A stretch of 64,000 bases of DNA from Streptomyces albus subsp. albus (GCF_000725885.1 NZ_JODR01000001.1:62001-126000); one strand, 5' to 3'. Counted from the first letter of the stretch, positions 35,462 through 44,297 are shown. The notes: generated by a model from the letters alone, not told the origin. Translations and numbers: made by a program.

Positions 35462-36328
35462 GTGAGCATCGACAGCGACGCCGGGCCGGGCCGCCGTCCC
35501 GCCCGCCGCCCGTCCGTCATCGCCCATCGCGGGGCGTCCCAGGAGGCACCGGAGCACACTCTCGCCGCCTACCGCCGTGCCATCGAGGAAGGGGCCGACG
35601 CCCTGGAGTGCGACGTGCGGCTCACAGCCGACGGCCATCTGGTCTGCGTCCACGACCGCCGCGTCAACCGCACCTCCAACGGGCGGGGCGCCGTCTCCGC
35701 ACTTGAGCTCGCCGACCTGGCCGCACTCGACTTCGGCTCCTGGATGGACCGCCACGCCGACCCGTACGAATCGCCGGACACCACCTTGGACGCCGGCGAC
35801 AGCGCCGCCCGGAACGGCACCGGCACGGCCGACCCCGAACGCACCTCCGTGCTGACCCTCGAACGGCTGCTCACGCTGGTGGAGGAGGCGCCGCGGCCGG
35901 TCGCGCTCGCCATCGAGACCAAGCACCCCACCCGCTGGGCGGGCCAGGTCGAGGAGCGGCTGCTGGAGCTGCTGGACCGGCGCAGGCCGCGCACACCCGT
36001 GCGGGTGATGAGCTTCTCCGCACGGTCCCTCCAGCGCATCCGTACGGCGGCGCCGCACATCCCGACCGTCTTCCTGATGCAGTTCCTGCTCCCCCGGCAC
36101 CGCGACGGGCGCCTGCCCAACGGGGTGCGCGTGGCGGGGCCGAGCATCCGGCTGCTGCGGGCCCACCCGGAGTACGTGGCACGGGCGCACCGCGCGGGCA
36201 ACGAGGTGCACGTGTGGACGGTGGACGAGCCGGAGGACGTCGATCTGTGCGTACGGCTCGGCGTCGACGCGATCATCACCAACCGGCCCCGGCAGGTCCT
36301 CGACCGGCTCGGTGTGCCCCCGTCCTGA
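35462..36328 (+). CDS. glycerophosphodiester phosphodiesterase
   Basis: A 288-residue cytoplasmic GDPD TIM-barrel enzyme that hydrolyses deacylated phospholipid headgroup diesters to glycerol-3-phosphate. Motifs: the catalytic HRG (SVIAHRGASQEAPEHTLAAY), ECDVRLTADGHLVCVHD supplying metal and acid/base residues, AIETKHP, and the C-terminal VHVWTVDEPEDVDLCVRLGV and DAIITNRP signature. An insertion of about 25 residues (DPYESPDTTLDAGDSAARNG) lies in the variable region after GSWMD. There is no signal peptide. The GTG start at 35462 overlaps a very short upstream ATG frame. Confidence 0.93.
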   Translation: MSIDSDAGPGRRPARRPSVIAHRGASQEAPEHTLAAYRRAIEEGADALECDVRLTADGHLVCVHDRRVNRTSNGRGAVSALELADLAALDFGSWMDRHADPYESPDTTLDAGDSAARNGTGTADPERTSVLTLERLLTLVEEAPRPVALAIETKHPTRWAGQVEERLLELLDRRRPRTPVRVMSFSARSLQRIRTAAPHIPTVFLMQFLLPRHRDGRLPNGVRVAGPSIRLLRAHPEYVARAHRAGNEVHVWTVDEPEDVDLCVRLGVDAIITNRPRQVLDRLGVPPS

Positions 36329-36483
36329 CGCCGCCGGTCCCCCGGCGCCGGGGTGCCGTGCCCCGGCGCATGCGCCGCCTACGGCAGTACGGCCAGTGCG
36401 TCAAGAGAACGGATGTGGCCGGTTTCCGCCGCACTCGTCGGGGGCATTCATCCGGATGGCGTGGGGCAAAGGAGGTCTCGGGG

Positions 36484-37107
36484 GTGGCGTTGGTGGTGGC
36501 ACAGGAGGTGCCTACTTCGTCGACCATGGCCGTGCCCCATGGTCCGTCGGGTGTACGCGTCGCACGGCGCAGGATGCGCGAGGAACTCCGCGCATGCGGG
36601 GCACCGGACACGGTCGTCGACGATGCGATCTTGATTCTTTCGGAACTTCTCAGCAACGCGTGCCGTCACGCACGGCCGCTGGCGGAGGGTCCGACGGCCG
36701 CGCACGGGGCGGACGACGGCACCCCCACCGTGCGGGCCTCGTGGCGGCGTGACACACGGGGCGAGGTGACCATCGCGGTCACCGACGGTGGTGGTCCGAC
36801 CCGTCCACTTCCGGCCAATCCGTCGGTCACCGCTCGCGGCGGCAGAGGGCTCGCCATCATCACGGCGCTGGCCCGTGACTGGGGCGTACGGTCCGAGCCG
36901 GCCGGCCGGGCCACCCGCGCCCCGGCCGCCGGTATCGCGGACCGTGCCGTCGCCGACGACGAGCCCGCAGTGACGGTCTGGGCGGTCGTACGCCCCGACA
37001 CCTCCTTCAGCGGCCGGGTCGCCGCGAGTCTGGAGGGTCTCGACAGCGGCTTGGAAGGCGAACACGGCGGCGGCTTCGACCTCGCCTCCGTGGAAGAGCT
37101 CAGGTAA
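36484..37107 (+). CDS. HATPase_c-type ATP-binding regulatory protein (anti-sigma/RsbW-like)
   Basis: A 207-residue GHKL ATPase domain protein. The N box is ILSELLSNACRHARP at about residue 45, the G1 box VTDGGGPTRP and the G2 box GGRGLAIITALARDWGVR. Streptomycetes have dozens of such RsbW-like proteins that bind sigma or anti-anti-sigma factors in partner-switching. The GTG at 36484 has GGAGG eight bases upstream; the longer frame upstream has no such site. The C-terminal 60 residues are extra and of unknown role. It is orphan here: no STAS-domain antagonist is adjacent, though two SpoIIE phosphatases lie 5-8 kb downstream. Confidence 0.85.
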   Translation: MALVVAQEVPTSSTMAVPHGPSGVRVARRRMREELRACGAPDTVVDDAILILSELLSNACRHARPLAEGPTAAHGADDGTPTVRASWRRDTRGEVTIAVTDGGGPTRPLPANPSVTARGGRGLAIITALARDWGVRSEPAGRATRAPAAGIADRAVADDEPAVTVWAVVRPDTSFSGRVAASLEGLDSGLEGEHGGGFDLASVEELR

Positions 37108-37546
37108 CACCGCCGGCGACGTCCCGCCGGTAACGGCAACCACGGGCGAGCGACGTCCCGCCGGTCACGGTGGCGGTCGCCGCAGCCAAGACCGTGCGGC
37201 GCCCACCGGGGTACGGCTGCACGGTGGTACGGCTCCACGGCCGCACGGCGTCCACCCGGGGTGCGACTCCACGGCAGTACGGCGCCCACGGGCCGCACAG
37301 CTACGGCACCCACCGGCCGCACGGCGCGCCCCAACGGTGGTACGACGCGCGCCCCACGGCAGCACGGGGAAGCCCACAGCGTCCCCCGCACCGTCCCAGG
37401 ACCGCCCCGAACGGCCCCGTACGGCCCCGGCACGGTCCCCGGCGGCGTACGGCGGCCGGGTCCGCGTCACGCGGGCAGCGCCGCGTACCCGGCAGCCACT
37501 AGGATCGCGGCGCCTACACATGCCGCACATCTGGAGAACCGCTCGC
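37108..37546. other. 440-bp intergenic region with degenerate direct repeats
   Basis: From about 37190 to 37345 imperfect 15-30-bp repeats based on GTACGGCxxCACGG and CCGCACGGCG run head to tail, followed by CGCCCCGAACGGCCCCGTAC-type motifs. No gene is seen. The end carries the GGAG ribosome site of the DUF5926 gene. Confidence 0.6.
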
Positions 37547-38545
37547 ATGGCAAAGAAGCGCCGACCCCAGACAGCCACCGGGGCCCCCGCGAGGGCGGCG
37601 GCCGACGGGAACTACCCGGTCGTGGGGGCGCGCCAGCCGTGCCCCTGCGGTTCGGGACGCCGCTACAAGGCGTGCCACGGAAGGGCCGCCGCGCAGGCCG
37701 CGACCGAGCTGGTGCGTCGCCCGTTCGAGGGACTGCCGGGGGAAGCGGACTGGGTCGCGCTGCGCGAGCTGGTACCCGCGGCCACCGCCCGGCTGACTCT
37801 CAAGGACGGCCTGCCGGAGGGTGTGCCGGCGGTGACGCTGGCGACGGTGCTGCCGATGGCGTGGCCCGCGCTGCGCCGGGAGAGCGGCGAGGTGCTGCTG
37901 GGCCTCCAGAACGACACCGCCTCGGGTGACCTGAGCCGGGATCTGGCCGACACGCTGACCCGTGCGCTGGCCGCCGAGCCGGGCACCCCCGTCGACGCGG
38001 GCCGCGCCGATCCGCAGGGGCCGCGCCTCCAGGACCTGCTGGACCTGGACGCGCCGTTCACGCCGCAGGTGCACTCGGGGTTCGAGTTCTGGCTGGAGGG
38101 CGAGGAGCAGCCGACCGGCGAGGTCGCCGCCTCGCTGGAGAGCGCGAATTCGGCCGCCATCCCCACCGCCCGGCTGACCGGCGTGGAGGGCGCCTACTGG
38201 TGCCAGGTGCCGGACAAGAACCATCTGCGCTGGGTGATGATCCACCCGGAGGAGCAGCTGCTGGACGCGCTGGCGCGGCTGCACGCGGCGAGTGCCTCGT
38301 CGCTGGGCGGGCCCGCGGCCGGTACGGACGCCGAGAGCTCCCGGCTGGTGGGTTCGTTCCGTGCGCACGGGCTGACGGTCCCGGTGTGGGACCTGCCGTC
38401 CGGGATGACCGCGGAGGACTGCGAGAAGCCCGCCGCCGCGTTCGCCGAGCGGCTCGGTGAGGCGCTGGCGGTGACGGCGCCGCTGAAGGCGGAGGAGCGC
38501 CGGGCGCGCAGCGGTCTCATCAACCGTCAGGTGACGCTGAACTGA
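37547..38545 (+). CDS. DUF5926 / SEC-C-motif protein
   Basis: A 332-residue protein conserved in actinobacteria. A short basic N-terminus leads to a SEC-C zinc motif (ARQPCPCGSGRRYKACHGRA: C-x-C-x8-C-H) at about residues 28-47. The remainder is a single alpha/beta domain with SGFEFWLEGEEQPTGEVAAS, AYWCQVPDKNHLRWVMIHPE and a terminal RSGLINRQVTLN. SEC-C motifs in SecA and many orphan proteins bind zinc and nucleic acid or ribosomes. The domain I call DUF5926 from memory. Function is unknown. The ATG at 37547 follows CTGGAGAACC. Confidence 0.8.
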   Translation: MAKKRRPQTATGAPARAAADGNYPVVGARQPCPCGSGRRYKACHGRAAAQAATELVRRPFEGLPGEADWVALRELVPAATARLTLKDGLPEGVPAVTLATVLPMAWPALRRESGEVLLGLQNDTASGDLSRDLADTLTRALAAEPGTPVDAGRADPQGPRLQDLLDLDAPFTPQVHSGFEFWLEGEEQPTGEVAASLESANSAAIPTARLTGVEGAYWCQVPDKNHLRWVMIHPEEQLLDALARLHAASASSLGGPAAGTDAESSRLVGSFRAHGLTVPVWDLPSGMTAEDCEKPAAAFAERLGEALAVTAPLKAEERRARSGLINRQVTLN

Positions 38546-38666
38546 GGGCAGTCGGGAGATTCGGTAGAGGCTTCACGGAGAACCTGTGACCGTGAGTTGG
38601 CTCACATCGGGGGTCCAACTTGCCCTACTCCCAGGTAAATCGGCGTCCGGATCCGGGCGATCGAAT

Positions 38667-38694
38667 TTGCTAACCGCCGATCTCTTGTTACGGT
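38667..38694 (+). promoter_or_regulatory. promoter of the candidate small RNA
   Basis: TTGCTA (38667-38672) and TACGGT (38689-38694) are 16 bp apart, a good housekeeping-type promoter. The expected transcript would start near 38701 and no coding frame follows. Confidence 0.6.
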
Positions 38695-38700
38695 TCTAGG

Positions 38701-38748
38701 AGCCCGGTCGCTGGTGCATCCCCCGTCGCCAGCGACCGGGTTCTTTTT
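38701..38748 (+). ncRNA. candidate short regulatory RNA ending in a strong terminator
   Basis: After the promoter at 38667-38694 the sequence forms a perfect 12-bp hairpin (CCCGGTCGCTGG at 38703-38714, complement at 38729-38740) with a 14-base loop holding a run of five C, followed directly by TTCTTTTT. T-tailed hairpins of this quality are rare in this genome. It could simply terminate the DUF5926 message, but a promoter directly upstream argues for an independent RNA of about 50 bases. The C-run in the loop recalls the actinobacterial 6C RNA family; I am unsure of that identity. Confidence 0.55.
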
Positions 38749-38803
38749 GTGGGCCGTGACGCCCGGTACGGGGCGTCCCCGTACGGGTGGGCGAGCGATC
38801 GCC

Positions 38804-39337
38804 CTAACTCCTTCTGACGGCCGGTGAGTTGCTCCCGGCCCGCAGCCAACGCCGCTCCCCCTCGGGTGAGCTGACCTCGGCGACGGCGGTGTAGGCCTCC
38901 CGTACCGCCGCTTCGCCGCGGACCTCCCTGGCGCCGGTGCGCTTCGTCTCGCACGTCCGGTGCCTGCCGTCGCCTTGGAGCGTGCAGTGCACCCGTACCG
39001 TGCGCCCGTCCGGTCCCCGCAGGGTGAGCACCGCCGGCAACGGGCTGCGGGTCGCGTTGCGGTAGGCGGCGCGGGCCCAGACCTCGTCACCCTGCGTGCG
39101 CACACAGGTGCGAAGGCTCACCCCTTCGGGAGCGGTGCTCTCCCTGCCGCAGAAGGACGCCGGACGTTCGGGCCCGGAGCGCACCTGGCGGGGCTGAGCG
39201 GCCTCGAACGCCTTGGCCGCCAGCCGGGCGTCCTCCCCGGCGACCGCCGCCGCGAGCGGAAGCGCGGCGATCAGCCCCACCGTGCTGGCGAGGGCGATCA
39301 CGCCGAGCCGGGGCGCGCGCTGTTGCGGCTGGAGCAT
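38804..39337 (-). CDS. hypothetical secreted protein
   Basis: A 177-residue protein read leftward. Its N-terminus MLQPQQRAPRLGVIALASTV, GLIAALPLAAAVAGE gives a signal peptide or anchor. The mature part has four cysteines: PASFCGRESTAP, LRTCVRTQGDE, VRVHCTLQGDG and RHRTCETKR, spaced as two likely disulphides. Hydrophobic strands (EVWARAAYRN; SPLPAVLTLRGPDG) suggest a small beta-sandwich. I do not recognise a family. The ATG at 39337 lacks a strong ribosome site. It is transcribed toward the small-RNA terminator, about 55 bp away. Confidence 0.7.
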   Translation of the reverse strand: MLQPQQRAPRLGVIALASTVGLIAALPLAAAVAGEDARLAAKAFEAAQPRQVRSGPERPASFCGRESTAPEGVSLRTCVRTQGDEVWARAAYRNATRSPLPAVLTLRGPDGRTVRVHCTLQGDGRHRTCETKRTGAREVRGEAAVREAYTAVAEVSSPEGERRWLRAGSNSPAVRRS

Positions 39338-39615
39338 GAGAGGACCCACCTGGACGGAGCGGAACGGGGACGGACGTGGTGACACGGAGAAGCGGGGCGC
39401 GGGGATGCGACGCGGTGGTGAGCGGGCGGGAAGCGGGCCGACTGATGAGGTGAACATATCGGGGTCAAGGCGGCATACGCGCGCGTCGGGCGTCCGTTTT
39501 CCCCACAACTCCGCACCGCTGTGACCCGTTCGAGTGAACGGGTCGTGCACCTGTTTCCGGCCCGCCCCCGGCCGCCGCGAGCGGTCGGCAGCCGGGACGG
39601 CGGCCGGGCGGACGG

Positions 39616-40341
39616 TCAGTAGCTGAGCCGGCTGCCCGTGTCGGGGGTCGCCGCGCTCTCCCGTACGAGGACGTCGAGCAGCGTCTCCAGACGGGGCAGC
39701 CACAGGCGGCCCCGCGCGTCGCGCTCCGGCTCGCGCTCCCAGCGCACCTTGCCGGCCCCGGTGACCGAGCCGGGCAGCGCGACATAGCCACCCTCGCCGT
39801 GGAACCGCAGCGAACTGGGCACCCAGTCCTGGGCGTACAGCAGCTCGCCCAGCTCCTCCAGGGCGTACGGCTCGACCAGCACGGAGAAGCGGGTGGGGGT
39901 CGCCAGGACCGGTCCCGGCCGCACGCCGGTGCGCTCGAAGGCGGCCAGCGCGCGGGCCCCGGCGACGGCGGGCAGGCTCAGCGCGCAGGGCGCCGTGCCG
40001 CCGGTCGCGAGGATGACGGGGGCGTCGGGGCGGTTGGTCCACCACCAGCGCACCATCGCCTCGTCGGTGGTGGCCGCGAGCAGCACGGGGTCGAAGGGGT
40101 GGGCGCCGGGCACCACGCATTCGGGGTCGCGGCACGCGCAGACGGCCGCCTCACCGCGTCCCGCGCAGGACGCCAGCGCGGCGCCCGGGACGACGGGCCA
40201 CTGCCACTCGATGGCCGCCGTCAGCGCCGTGTTCCACAGTTCGGAACCCTGGGGATACCGTCCGGGCCGCGTTCTGAACCGCCGACTCCACAGCTGCGCC
40301 CAGGGCCGCAGGGAGCGTCGCCTTCCGGGGATCTCGCGCAT
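39616..40341 (-). CDS. bifunctional DNA primase/polymerase (prim-pol) family protein
   Basis: A 241-residue protein of the D5-type prim-pol N-terminal family. Features: TALTAAIEWQWPVVPGAALA at the start, a Cys-rich zinc-binding-like segment (ASCAGRGEAAVCACRDPECV), WWWTNRPDAPVILATGG, and FHGEGGYVALPGSVTGAG, the prim-pol strand normally containing GxYxxxPPS. The usual active-site Asp pair (DxD) is not evident, so it may be a non-catalytic relative, as in many chromosomal streptomycete copies. There is no helicase domain and no neighbouring replication gene. The ATG at 40341 has AAAGGAACG about 11 bases upstream. Confidence 0.75.
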   Translation of the reverse strand: MREIPGRRRSLRPWAQLWSRRFRTRPGRYPQGSELWNTALTAAIEWQWPVVPGAALASCAGRGEAAVCACRDPECVVPGAHPFDPVLLAATTDEAMVRWWWTNRPDAPVILATGGTAPCALSLPAVAGARALAAFERTGVRPGPVLATPTRFSVLVEPYALEELGELLYAQDWVPSSLRFHGEGGYVALPGSVTGAGKVRWEREPERDARGRLWLPRLETLLDVLVRESAATPDTGSRLSY

Positions 40342-41090
40342 GAGCGCTCGTTCCTTTCCGTGAACGCCGAACAACGCCGGACAACGCCTACTAAGCAAAC
40401 AATGCAAAGCCGAACACATCGAACACATCGACAACGCCGGATCCGCCGAACCACCTGCGAACGGCGCGGGGAACACCACCTGCCTGGGCCGGACGGACCG
40501 GCCCGACCGGGCGACCGCGCTGATCTTCGCTGACCGAACGCCGACTGACCGTGCCGATCGCCCCCCAGACCACTACACGACGTGATGCGATTACCGTGCG
40601 TGCCAAGCAGCGCGTCATGCTGCGGGACGAGCGTGGAACAGGGCGGGGGTGGCGCACACATGGCGTTCGCGTTCCGGGCTGCCACCTGCGCCGATACTGC
40701 TCGTACTTGCTCGTTGCCCGCCGAGAACTCCCCCAGCCCCGGGCTGGGAGGTACCCCGGAATCCGCTCGTACCGCGTCCGTGCTGCCTGGTGCAATCCCG
40801 CGACTGGTGCAGTCCCGTGAAGAGCGGGCGGGGCCCGCTGCTTACTAGGACGCCATGTTTCCCCACAGGGTTCCGTACCCGCAGCTGCGGTGCCAACGCG
40901 CTGCCGAATGGCCTCAGTCGACCGCAGTATGCATGCCAGGTAAGCAATTTTCAGCCAATCTTTCCGACCCTCGGCCTGCCCCCGTGAGCCGGCACCGTTC
41001 CCCGGACATGCTCGGCACCGCGGTACACATGCTGGACATGCCCCAGCAGCATGTGTACATGTAGTGGCATTGATGGCGGAGCAGTACGAC
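40342..41090. other. 750-bp divergent intergenic region
   Basis: This lies between the leftward prim-pol gene and the rightward phosphatase gene. It contains a self-complementary CCCAGCCCCGGGCTGGG at 40732-40748 inside the frame ACTCCCCCAGC...GGAGGTACCCC, which I remember as a dispersed streptomycete intergenic palindrome. A palindrome cluster lies at 41024-41060. Between 40850 and 40980 the composition is less GC-rich, consistent with a promoter. No gene is seen. Confidence 0.55.
41024..41060 (+). promoter_or_regulatory. overlapping palindromes upstream of the GAF-SpoIIE phosphatase gene
   Basis: TACACATGCTG (41024-41034) is exactly mirrored by CAGCATGTGTA (41047-41057) across a 12-base spacer. 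The right arm overlaps a second dyad, CATGT-GT-ACATG (41050-41061). They lie 30-65 bases before the chosen start. Probably an operator for a dimeric regulator; a leader hairpin is also possible. Confidence 0.6.
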
Positions 41091-42683
41091 ATGGGGGTTC
41101 GCGATGCTATTGAGACAGTTCACCCGCAAACCGAGCCACCGCCCATGAGCTCCCGGCGCCTGCCGAAAGTGGCTGGAATCCAACCACCGGTTTCCCCGAA
41201 CTCCCCGGCCGCGGCGGGTTCGTCCGGCTCGGCCGAGTCCCCGCCGACTCCGGCCTCCTCCCCGGCCACCTCCTCCCCGGCCTCCCCCGTGGCACCGTCG
41301 GCGGCGGCTCCCGGGCCGGCGGTCCCGGCCCCGGCGGCCGTGCCCGCCGCCGCCCGCGCCACCGTCGGCCGGGCCGGCAGCGGCGCACCTCCCGACGCCT
41401 GCGCCCCGGCCGAGAGCCTGCCGGCCGACCGCGACCGGATCTGCGATCTGTCCGCCCTCCTCGATCTGACCACCCGCCTCCTGCGCACCGACTGCCTCGG
41501 CAGTGCGCTGCGCGAGACGCTGCGCGCCGGTGCCGCGCTGCTGGGCGCCTCCCGCGGCATGGTCGTCCTCGCCCCCGGCACCCGGCCCACGGCCCGGCCC
41601 GGCCTCACCCCCGAACGCACCATCGGACTCGGCCTGGAACGCGCCGATCTGGGTGAACTCGAGACGGTTCCCTGCCCCACAGCAGGCAGCGAGCCCGCGC
41701 CCGCCGCCGGCCCCGGCGTCGCCTGCCCCGACATCGCCGCCGACCGGCAGCTCACCCCGCACCACCGGCAGGTCGCCGCCCGCCTCGGCTACGCCGCCAC
41801 CTACGCCGTCCCGTTGCGCACCGATTCCGGCACCCGGCTCGGCGACGCCGTCTGGCTCTACGACGACCCCCAGGAACCGACCGCCCGCCAGCGCGAACTG
41901 CTCGGCGGATACCTGCGGCACGCCACCGAGCACTGCGCCCGCCTCGGCGAACTGGCCCGCACCCGCGCCGAGTCCGCCGTCCTCGGCGAGGAACTGCTGC
42001 CCGCCACCCTGCCCCGGCTCCCCGGGGTGACGCTGGCGGTGCGGCACCGCACGACGCCCGCGGGCGGCGGCGACTGGTACGACGCGCTGCCGCTGCCCGA
42101 CCGGGCCGTCGGGCTCGCCGTCGGCTCGGTCACCGGCGAGGGCCCCGCGGCGGTTGCCGCCATGGGCCGGCTGCGGGCCTCCCTGCGCGCGTACGCGGTG
42201 ATGGAGGGCGAGGACCCGGTCGCCGTCCTCTCCGATCTGGAACTGCTGCTGCGGCTGACCGAACCCGCCGCCTCGGCCACGGCGCTGTTCGCCTACGCCG
42301 AGCCCGCCACCCGCAAGATCCTGCTGGCCGGCGCCGGACACTGCGCACCGCTGATCGTGGGGCCCCGCCGGGTCGAGCCGGTGGAGACCGCCGTCTCCGC
42401 CCCGCTCGGCATGCTGGCCTGCTGGGAGGCGCCGAGCGCGGAGGTCGTCCTGGCCGAAGGCGAAACGCTTCTGTGTTACACCGACGGGCTGCTGCACCGC
42501 ACCGGCCAGTCCATGGACCGCGCCTTCGCCCGGCTGCGCTCGGCCGCCGCCGGGGCGCCGCGGGCCACCCGCCAGGACCCGGAGGCGCTCGTCGACCACG
42601 TGCTGCGCACGGTGCTGCCCGAGCCCCTGGCCGATCTGCCGGACCACCCCGAGGACGTGGTGGTGCTCGCGGCCCGCTTCTGA
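41091..42683 (+). CDS. GAF-domain SpoIIE-type PP2C protein phosphatase
   Basis: A 530-residue cytoplasmic regulator. A basic N-terminal patch (PPPMSSRRLPKVAGIQPP) and a 70-residue Ala/Pro/Ser linker precede a GAF sensor domain (about residues 120-280: LSALLDLTTRLLRTDCLGSA ... GYAATYAVPLRTDSGTRLGD). The C-terminal SpoIIE/PP2C domain (about 300-530) has PAGGGDWYDALPLPD, with the first metal Asp, AVGSVTGEGPAAVAAMGRLR, AGAGHCAPLI and TLLCYTDGLLHR. Note that GSVTGEG replaces the usual GDVxGHG, so one metal-binding Asp is lost and activity may be altered. Such phosphatases dephosphorylate STAS anti-anti-sigma factors. I chose the ATG at 41091, preceded by GGAG; starts at 41064 and 41073 are possible. 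Confidence 0.87.
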   Translation: MGVRDAIETVHPQTEPPPMSSRRLPKVAGIQPPVSPNSPAAAGSSGSAESPPTPASSPATSSPASPVAPSAAAPGPAVPAPAAVPAAARATVGRAGSGAPPDACAPAESLPADRDRICDLSALLDLTTRLLRTDCLGSALRETLRAGAALLGASRGMVVLAPGTRPTARPGLTPERTIGLGLERADLGELETVPCPTAGSEPAPAAGPGVACPDIAADRQLTPHHRQVAARLGYAATYAVPLRTDSGTRLGDAVWLYDDPQEPTARQRELLGGYLRHATEHCARLGELARTRAESAVLGEELLPATLPRLPGVTLAVRHRTTPAGGGDWYDALPLPDRAVGLAVGSVTGEGPAAVAAMGRLRASLRAYAVMEGEDPVAVLSDLELLLRLTEPAASATALFAYAEPATRKILLAGAGHCAPLIVGPRRVEPVETAVSAPLGMLACWEAPSAEVVLAEGETLLCYTDGLLHRTGQSMDRAFARLRSAAAGAPRATRQDPEALVDHVLRTVLPEPLADLPDHPEDVVVLAARF

Positions 42684-42854
42684 CCGCCCGCTTCCGGCCC
42701 GGCACCCGGCCCGCGGCCCCGGCACCCGGAGCCGCGGCGGGTCCGGCACGGCGCCGCGCCCCGCAGGCTGAAGGTCACATCCGCACGGCTCTGGACCAGC
42801 CGTGTGCCCCCCATACGATGGAAGGTGGTTTTATCCGTCCAAGAGGAGGCAGAC

Positions 42855-44297
42855 GTGGCAGACGACGCCGCTGACGAACAGCCGATCAAGCAGCGGAAGA
42901 ACGGCCTGTACACGGGCGTCTCCGACGAGCTGGCCGAGAACATGAAGTCCGGCTGGGCCGACACCGAGCAGCGGGACCTGGAGCCGATCGCCCAGGTCGC
43001 CGAGGTGGCCCGGCGCCGCGAGCGGCTGTCGGAACGGTTCCCCGGCGAGCGTCTGGTCATCCCGGCGGGCAACCTCAAGACCCGCTCCAACGACACCGAG
43101 TACCCCTTCCGGTCGTCCGTCGAGTACGCCTACCTCACCGGCAACCAGACCGAGGACGGGGTGCTCGTCCTGGAGCCCACCGGCGAGCGGGGGCACCGCG
43201 CCACGCTCTACCTCCTGCCCCGCTCCAACCGGGAGAACGGCGAGTTCTGGCTGGACGGCCAGGGCGAGCTGTGGGTCGGCCGTCGCCACAGCCTCACCGA
43301 GAGCGAGCAGCTGTACGGTCTGCCGTGCGCCGACGTACGCACGGTCACCGACGTGCTGCGCAAGGCGACCGGCCCGGTGCGCGTCGTGCGCGGCCACGAC
43401 GCCGGTGTCGAGGCGGCGCTGGCCGACAAGGTCACCGCCGAGCGGGACGAGGAGCTGCGCGGCTTCCTGTCGGAGCTGCGGCTGGTCAAGGACGAGTTCG
43501 AGATCGGCGAGCTGCAGAAGGCCGTCGACTCGACGGTGCGCGGTTTCGAGGACGTCGTCCGCGTGCTCGACAAGGCCGAGGCCACCTCCGAGCGGTACAT
43601 CGAGGGCACCTTCTTCCTGCGCGCCCGGGTGGAGGGCAACGACGTCGGCTACGGCTCCATCTGCGCCGCCGGGCCGCACGCCACCACGCTGCACTGGATG
43701 CGCAACGACGGTCCGGTCCGCTCCGGCGAGCTGCTCCTGCTGGACGCGGGGGTGGAGACCCACACCCTCTACACCGCCGACGTGACCCGCACCCTGCCGG
43801 TCAACGGCCGGTTCACCGAGCTCCAGCGGAAGATCTACGACGCGGTGTACGAGGCCCAGGAGGCGGGCATCGCCGCCGTCAAGCCGGGCGCCAAGTACCT
43901 CGACTTCCACCACGCGGCCCAGCGGGTGCTGGCCACCAGGCTGGTCGAGTGGGGGCTGCTCGAAGGGCCGGTGGAGCGCGTGCTGGAGCTGGGTCTCCAG
44001 CGCCGCTGGACCCTGCACGGCACCGGTCACATGCTCGGCATGGACGTGCACGACTGCGCGGTCGCCCGGCGCGAGACCTACGCCGAGGGCACCCTGGAGC
44101 CCGGTATGTGCCTGACCGTCGAGCCGGGGCTCTACTTCCAGGCGGACGACGAGACGGTGCCGGAGGAGTTCCGCGGCATCGGCGTGCGCATCGAGGACGA
44201 CATCCTGGTCACCGAGGACGGCAACCGGAACCTGTCCGCGGCGCTGCCGCGCAGCAGCTTCGATGTCGAGAGCTGGATGGCCGAACTCCGGGCCTGA
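42855..44297 (+). CDS. pepP: Xaa-Pro aminopeptidase (aminopeptidase P, M24B)
   Basis: A 480-residue metallopeptidase that removes N-terminal residues preceding proline. Residues 1-170 include the aminopeptidase P N-terminal domain (VIPAGNLKTRSNDTEYPFRS, YAYLTGNQTEDGVL). Residues about 220-470 are the pita-bread M24 domain with all five metal ligands: Asp in LLLLDAGVETH, Asp in TADVTRTLP, His in HGTGHMLGMDVHD, Glu in CLTVEPGLYF and Glu in GVRIEDDILV. The GTG start at 42855 has GAGGAGG five bases upstream. It begins 171 bp after the phosphatase gene and is probably separately transcribed. Streptomycetes carry two pepP paralogues. Confidence 0.95.
   Translation: MADDAADEQPIKQRKNGLYTGVSDELAENMKSGWADTEQRDLEPIAQVAEVARRRERLSERFPGERLVIPAGNLKTRSNDTEYPFRSSVEYAYLTGNQTEDGVLVLEPTGERGHRATLYLLPRSNRENGEFWLDGQGELWVGRRHSLTESEQLYGLPCADVRTVTDVLRKATGPVRVVRGHDAGVEAALADKVTAERDEELRGFLSELRLVKDEFEIGELQKAVDSTVRGFEDVVRVLDKAEATSERYIEGTFFLRARVEGNDVGYGSICAAGPHATTLHWMRNDGPVRSGELLLLDAGVETHTLYTADVTRTLPVNGRFTELQRKIYDAVYEAQEAGIAAVKPGAKYLDFHHAAQRVLATRLVEWGLLEGPVERVLELGLQRRWTLHGTGHMLGMDVHDCAVARRETYAEGTLEPGMCLTVEPGLYFQADDETVPEEFRGIGVRIEDDILVTEDGNRNLSAALPRSSFDVESWMAELRA

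Noticed and set aside
38592..38605. CRP-type site (GTGAG-TTGG-CTCAC) after the DUF5926 gene
   Set aside because: The dyad is real but its spacing differs from a TGTGA-N6-TCACA site, and it is more likely part of transcript folding upstream of the small-RNA promoter.
39616..40341. Plasmid or phage replication module
   Set aside because: The prim-pol-like protein stands alone, lacks a helicase domain and an evident catalytic Asp pair, and sits among core chromosomal genes.
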